Assembly (NCBI GenBank): GCA_001632425.1
Contig: KV425561.1
Span: forward strand, 434,001 to 498,000
DNA from: Neolentinus lepideus HHB14362 ss-1
Lineage: Eukaryota; Basidiomycota; Agaricomycetes; Gloeophyllales; Gloeophyllaceae
Direction: 5' to 3'
DNA: 64,000 nt
Shown here: one piece after another, positions 59,896-64,000 of the stretch
How positions within the stretch are numbered: position 1 is the first letter of the stretch
Layout: every line of letters starts with the position of its first letter
Position numbers and translations under genes: made by a program
The notes under the pieces: model-generated
What the model was told of the DNA's origin: nothing
Seen by the model: the letters and a program-made list of their open reading frames with translations, nothing else
The model's database searches: none

Positions 59896-61273
59896 ATGCT
59901 AGGCTTCCCCAGATACGCGCAAATCAGGACCCTCCAGATCTTGCGACACTTCACCACATCCACTATCCAAAGCGCCCCCAAAGCCATGTCCTACCCATCC
60001 ACTGTCAAAGCAGTCACAATCGCGAAAGCGGGAGGCTTTGATGTGCTCGAGGTGACAGAGCAGCCCTTCCCGTTAGTAACTCCTGAAAGCATTGTGGTCA
60101 AGGTCGGGCGAGGATCGCATTACCTCGGGTTGATTTCTAATGCGAGGACACTAGGTCGACTATGTGGGGGTTAATTTCATTGATACCTACTTCCGGTGAG
60201 TGTGTATTACCTACAGACGGACCCACTGACCTGATCGATTACCCAGGCAGGGCCTCTATCCGATCCAGAAATTCCCATGCATCCTTGGTATGGAGGCAGC
60301 CGGAACGATAGTTGGGCTCCCCACTGATTCCGAAGTGCTGAACAATGAACAATATAAGCTACGGGGGTTCCAGAAGGGTTCCAAAGTCGCAGTGGTACGG
60401 TCACCTGTTCCATCTCATCCTTCAACGTATACAAACACCCTTCCTAGCAAGCTTTTGGCACACACGCCTCATATGTCGCCGTTCCATGGACTAAAGCCTT
60501 CCCTGTCCCCTCGTCAGTCTCGACTCTCACGGCGGCAGCGGGCCTACTCCAAGGTCTGACTGCCAACACTTTCATGACTGAGGCCTATGATGTCAAGAAA
60601 GGCGACACCGTCCTAATCCACACCGTCGCCGGCGGTCTTGGGTTAATCATGGCACAGTACGCAAAGAACCGCGGGGCAACTGTCATTGGCACGACGTCTA
60701 CCCCGGAGAAGGCTGAATTGGCTAAGAAGCATGGCGCGGATCACGTTATTCTGTACAAGAACGAAGATACTGTCAAGCGTGTTCTGGAGATCACGAACGG
60801 CAAAGGTGTCGAGGCGATATTCGACGGTGTTGGCAAGGATACGTACGTTAGCGGTTCAACAGTATTGCGGAATCAAAGAAATCTAACGGGGACTGTAGCT
60901 TCGAGTCAGACTTTGAAATGATCGCTCGCAAGGGCACAATCATCTCCGTCGGGAATGCATCCGGCGCCGTCCCACCCTTCGCGCCTCTCAAGCTGCAGGG
61001 GAAAAACGTCAAGTTATTGCGTCCATCGTAGGATCTTTTTGTTGGTAGGCTCTTGGTTTATTCATTGACGAAATCTCTAGGATGGTCAATTACACGACGA
61101 CTCCTGCCGAAGCTCTGTACTACGGCAACGAGCTCTTCGACCTGATTGCGAAGGGCGTCCTCAAAATCAATGTGTATAAGGAGTATCCGTTCACCGCGGC
61201 AGGCGTGCAGGAGGCGCAGCAAGACCTTACTGGTGGGAAGTCGACAGGTAAACTGGTTATCAAGATCGCTTGA
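59896..61273 (+). CDS. Quinone oxidoreductase-like protein, paralogue B, with presequence
   Basis: Same family as paralogue A and very similar through the core (NTFMTEAYDVKKGDTVLIHT, VAGGLGLIMAQYAKNRG, GTTSTPEKAELAKKHGADHV). The ATG at 59896 adds about 30 residues (MLGFPRYAQIRTLQILRHF) rich in Arg/Ser/Thr with no acids, like a mitochondrial presequence, before MSYPSTVKAVTIAKAG. Exons continue with VDYVGVNFIDTYFR, QGLYPIQKFPCILGMEAAGT, FEMIARKGTIISVGNASG and KSTGKLVIKIA. Five introns. DYVG replaces the usual EYGG ahead of VNFIDTYFR. Probable NADPH-quinone reductase; substrate not determinable. Confidence 0.9.
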
Positions 61274-61490
61274 GCGTCGACGAACCAGGAAGTGATACGG
61301 TAGATGCCAGAGTCGCAGTAGCTAATGCAAGACGTGTATGAGTAATGTTTCATTTTGAACATGGAGATGCCTGCTTGAGATGGTCAGGCTAGTTTGGATA
61401 CAGCGCACGGGATAACACATAGGTTATATACATTCTACCACTTGTTGGGGGTCCCACATGACATCCGCTCCGGTAAGTGACCTACAGCAT

Positions 61491-62723
61491 CTAGCCAGCA
61501 TACTGTTCTTGCTTTCCAATGAGAGCGGCTGTAATTACCTCGTACACGAACACAATTTGCTCGGGACGTTCCGCCATCCCCGGCCTCTGCTCCCTCAACG
61601 AGTCGATCTCCAACGCCACAAGATCCTCTGAGATATTCGAAGGAAGAGGTCCTAACGGGGAGGGCAGGGGTTGTACTGGTCCTTCGCGCTTCGGAGATCC
61701 GCCAATGAAGCCGAAGTACCGTAGGAGGGATGAGCAGGCGATGAATGCACCCGTTCTCCCTATACCGGCGGAGCAGTTGACCATAATTGGGGGATCGGGG
61801 TCGAGATCAGCGGGGGTACGCGACGGCTGCAAAGACAGGTCTCGGTTTATTACGTCCACCAACTTCGCATATTTCAGGAGAGCGAGCTTGTCTTCGTCCT
61901 CCGGCACTCCATGGTCGGGCCAGGCGCCAAATAGTAGGTGTTGGAAAACAATAGGCTCTTGATCTGGAGGGGCGCCAACGGGAATTATGGAGACGGTGCT
62001 GTGAGCGCATCGTGCGCCGTCGACCATCTTGATAGACAGAAGAGTTACTTTGATAGACGGTGCTGAGCACCCTGGTTCTGGGTCTACGATCCATGATTGA
62101 CCGACTAGAGGGGGAAAATATACATGGGCCTTTTGACGACCTCGCTCAAAATTTTGCGTGAGCTGTACAATAGTGCGGATACGACCAGGTCTAGAACTGT
62201 GCTGTCTGTGGAATTCTGACTCAAAGGGATGGTGAAGATCAGGAGGAGGTTGAGTGGTAGGTTGCAGGATGACGGAGAGGAAAGCATGCGCAGTATTGGG
62301 TAAAGGGGCTTGGGTTGCAATCCACCATTTTCCTCCAGCCAGCTCCCTCACCCAGTTTGCATTCAAGTACCTTCCAATCCCAACACTGCTCGTTTTGCCG
62401 CTTCCCATCCCCAGCTGGTCCTCCACAACGACCCGGGTCCGGTCATAGGGTTCAATGTCCGCATATCGATTCCCTGGCTTGTTCTCCGGACGGTTCCCGA
62501 CGGTTACAGAGTAATGGGTGACCTGATCGGATTTAGTTAGGAGGGAGGACGAAGTGCCGAAGGACGCGCGATGGACTTTGGAGGAATGGGACTTGTGGCG
62601 AGAGGCAGTCCGGGCGGAGGCTCGGAGGCGTTCGCGATTCGTTAACGCAGTTACGACGGCGTTTAGGTGATCGAGCGATTGAGCTGCTTGGAGCCATTTG
62701 GGTAGTTGGGTGTGTGTGCTCAT
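61491..62723 (-). CDS. Classical protein tyrosine phosphatase
   Basis: Cytosolic phosphotyrosine phosphatase encoded by one exon of 410 codons, ATG at 62723. Family motifs in order: NRYADIEPYDRTRVVV (substrate-recognition region), YLNANWV, WWIATQAPLPNTAHAF, FGAWPDHGVPEDED (WPD loop general acid) and VNCSAGIGRTGAF (P-loop with nucleophile Cys and Arg), then the Q-loop region RPEQIVFVYEVI. The P-loop residue before Cys is Asn where most family members have His. A Ser/His/Lys-rich N-terminal stretch precedes the domain. It shares a 205-bp divergent promoter with the NR2C2AP-like gene. Confidence 0.93.
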   Translation of the reverse strand: MSTHTQLPKWLQAAQSLDHLNAVVTALTNRERLRASARTASRHKSHSSKVHRASFGTSSSLLTKSDQVTHYSVTVGNRPENKPGNRYADIEPYDRTRVVVEDQLGMGSGKTSSVGIGRYLNANWVRELAGGKWWIATQAPLPNTAHAFLSVILQPTTQPPPDLHHPFESEFHRQHSSRPGRIRTIVQLTQNFERGRQKAHVYFPPLVGQSWIVDPEPGCSAPSIKVTLLSIKMVDGARCAHSTVSIIPVGAPPDQEPIVFQHLLFGAWPDHGVPEDEDKLALLKYAKLVDVINRDLSLQPSRTPADLDPDPPIMVNCSAGIGRTGAFIACSSLLRYFGFIGGSPKREGPVQPLPSPLGPLPSNISEDLVALEIDSLREQRPGMAERPEQIVFVYEVITAALIGKQEQYAG

Positions 62724-62928
62724 GGCAGATTGCAGCTGTTACTGCTAGTAACACTGTTAGTCTCTACTCAGTCTCGTGCCCGGAGGCTATTTACCTCTGC
62801 TATATCCGCTCTGACATCGTCTTTCCCACGGCATGGACTCAGTGACATTGCGGCAGATTTCGCGGCCATAGGTCATAACAGATCTAGAGCCAGCTCCGTC
62901 GGTGGATCAGTGTTGCATAGATCAGGAT

Positions 62929-63480
62929 ATGCAGAGTCTCATAACGGCAGAGACCAAGATCAAGTTCGTCGCTCGTAGGAACTCCATGATTGACGGCATT
63001 GACAATTGAGCAGAGTTAGCTCGACTTTGGACAAGTCTGTAGGGAGGAAGTACCTGACAGATGGGAACCCAGATACATGTTGGACGTCTCAGCAGGTGAC
63101 GAGTACCGATGTTATTGCAGTCTGTAGTGACCGAGCTGTGAAAACAGGGTCTGCCGCAATACGTCCAGCTGACATTCCCAGCCCCTGTCATACCAAAGAG
63201 GATCATCCTGACGTTCCAAGGAGGTTTCGTGGGTAGGAAGTGCGCCATCGAGATAATTGCGACCCAAGACGACGGTAATAGAAGCTCCAAAGAATGGCAG
63301 ACGCTATGCCGCGTTTACCCCGAGGACGTGAACCGCCAACAATTATTTGAATTGAAACCAGAGGATCCGGCCCTGGGAGACAAGAGGGTAGAGATTTTAA
63401 AGATAGTCTTCGAGGAGAGTTCGGACTTCTTTGGAAGAATTACGGTGTATGATCTTCAGGTACAAGGATGGAATGAGTGA
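62929..63480 (+). CDS. NR2C2AP-like protein (galactose-binding-domain fold)
   Basis: Homologue of the animal nuclear receptor 2C2-associated protein, a single discoidin-like beta-sandwich domain; its fungal role is unknown. The ATG at 62929 begins MQSLITAETKIK. Two introns (about 62964-63012 and 63095-63150) join VSSTLDKSVGRKYLTDGNPD, TCWTSQQ, GLPQYVQLTFPAPVIPKR, LTFQGGFVGRKCAIEI, RVYPEDVNRQQLFEL and FEESSDFFGRITVYDLQV. The order and spacing (WTSQQG..QYV, FQGGF, PEDxN, DFFGR) match the family along its whole length of about 150 residues. The stop is at 63480. Confidence 0.88.
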
Positions 63481-63770
63481 CAATAGAAGTCATCCAGCCC
63501 TTTGAGCAGCATTGAGAAGGAACAAAAGTACCACTAGGATTCTGCAATTCGATGACCTGAAGGTGAAGGATGCATCCTACGCGTCGCGTTCCGATGTCAA
63601 TCGGGCCCGGGCGTAAAGGTCACGTGAGCGTAGCCCTTACGTGAAGCGCGTTGTGGCTCCTAGCTTATTACCTTACTCCCCTACATATAGATCTCTCTGC
63701 TCTCGATTGGTACGTCTCTTTATGTAGTTTGAAGTTTTGAACTCATTTGAGAGCCAGATAGAAGACCCAA

Positions 63771-64000
63771 ATGCACCGTCAAAAGCATCCCCTGAGCCGC
63801 TTGTCTGCAGATGTACTCGCAGAAATATTCGTACATTGGGCTGTGATGGATAAAGATGGCCCCTGGGTTGCTTCTATAGTCTGTCGTCTTTGGAGAGCGA
63901 TCGTTCTCTCATGTCCTCTAGCATGGAGTTCTGTTCAGCTGGATCTCGAGGATAAGGTGAGGAGAGCACCCCTGATCGACGATCCCGAATGGTGTATCGA
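63771..64000 (+). CDS. F-box-like protein, N-terminal part only
   Basis: The ATG at 63771 begins MHRQKHPLSRLSADVLAEIF and continues FVHWAVMDKDGPWVASIVC then RLWRAIVLSCPLAWSSVQLD, which is the classic basidiomycete F-box pattern (LPxDVLxEIF ... VCRxWRxIAxxxPxLW). The frame stays open to the window end, so the C-terminal (often LRR-like) part is missing. CACGTG occurs about 150 bp upstream (near 63620) and an AT-rich CATATAG lies near 63687. Confidence 0.8.
   Translation, partial: MHRQKHPLSRLSADVLAEIFVHWAVMDKDGPWVASIVCRLWRAIVLSCPLAWSSVQLDLEDKVRRAPLIDDPEWCI

Overview
The window reads as nuclear DNA of a filamentous basidiomycete, probably an agaricomycete. Nearly every gene is cut by short GT-AG introns of about 45-70 nt. 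The gene set is typical: F-box proteins, a PX-AGC kinase, caleosin, a Lam/Ysp-type GRAM protein, a GH47 mannosidase, and an ING-PHD protein. There are no operons; genes lie on both strands, often in divergent or convergent pairs. Species cannot be named from sequence alone.

Layout. 1-5.2 kb: serine carboxypeptidase (cut by the window start) and a PUF-family RNA-binding protein, both on minus. 5.2-9.6 kb: a 4.4 kb stretch with no supportable gene. 9.6-14.9 kb: an F-box-type protein, a small inverted-repeat element, and an amidohydrolase with one doubtful splice junction. 14.9-20.1 kb: gene-poor, holding one DUF5519-type protein. 20.2-31.2 kb: MFS transporter, GH47 alpha-mannosidase and a large PX-AGC kinase, all on plus. 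31.6-44.9 kb: GRAM/VASt lipid-transfer protein, thioredoxin, caleosin, an O-fucosyltransferase-like protein, an F-box protein, a Bmt5-type rRNA methyltransferase and mitochondrial ribosomal protein uL10m. 45.4-54.9 kb: Fip1 polyadenylation factor, a short-chain dehydrogenase, ING-PHD protein, a small orphan ORF and a TBC Rab-GAP. 55.4-59.5 kb: a cluster of mobile-element remains (a TA-flanked MITE, a broken Helitron helicase, and a hAT-like MITE with a perfect 8-bp target duplication). 57.6-64 kb: a head-to-head pair of quinone-oxidoreductase paralogues flanking the hAT MITE, then a tyrosine phosphatase, an NR2C2AP-like protein and the start of another F-box-type protein.

Most genes are housekeeping: secretory proteolysis and glycan processing, lipid transfer and signalling, RNA processing, redox. 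No biosynthetic cluster or defence island is visible. The most unusual features are the transposon remains. In particular, the hAT-like MITE sits in the 5' region of one quinone oxidoreductase and may have separated it from an in-frame upstream start codon. Other points of note are a start codon apparently split by an intron (Fip1), a GC-AG intron (GH47) and an atypical residue in the phosphatase signature. I did not find a convincing new biological system.
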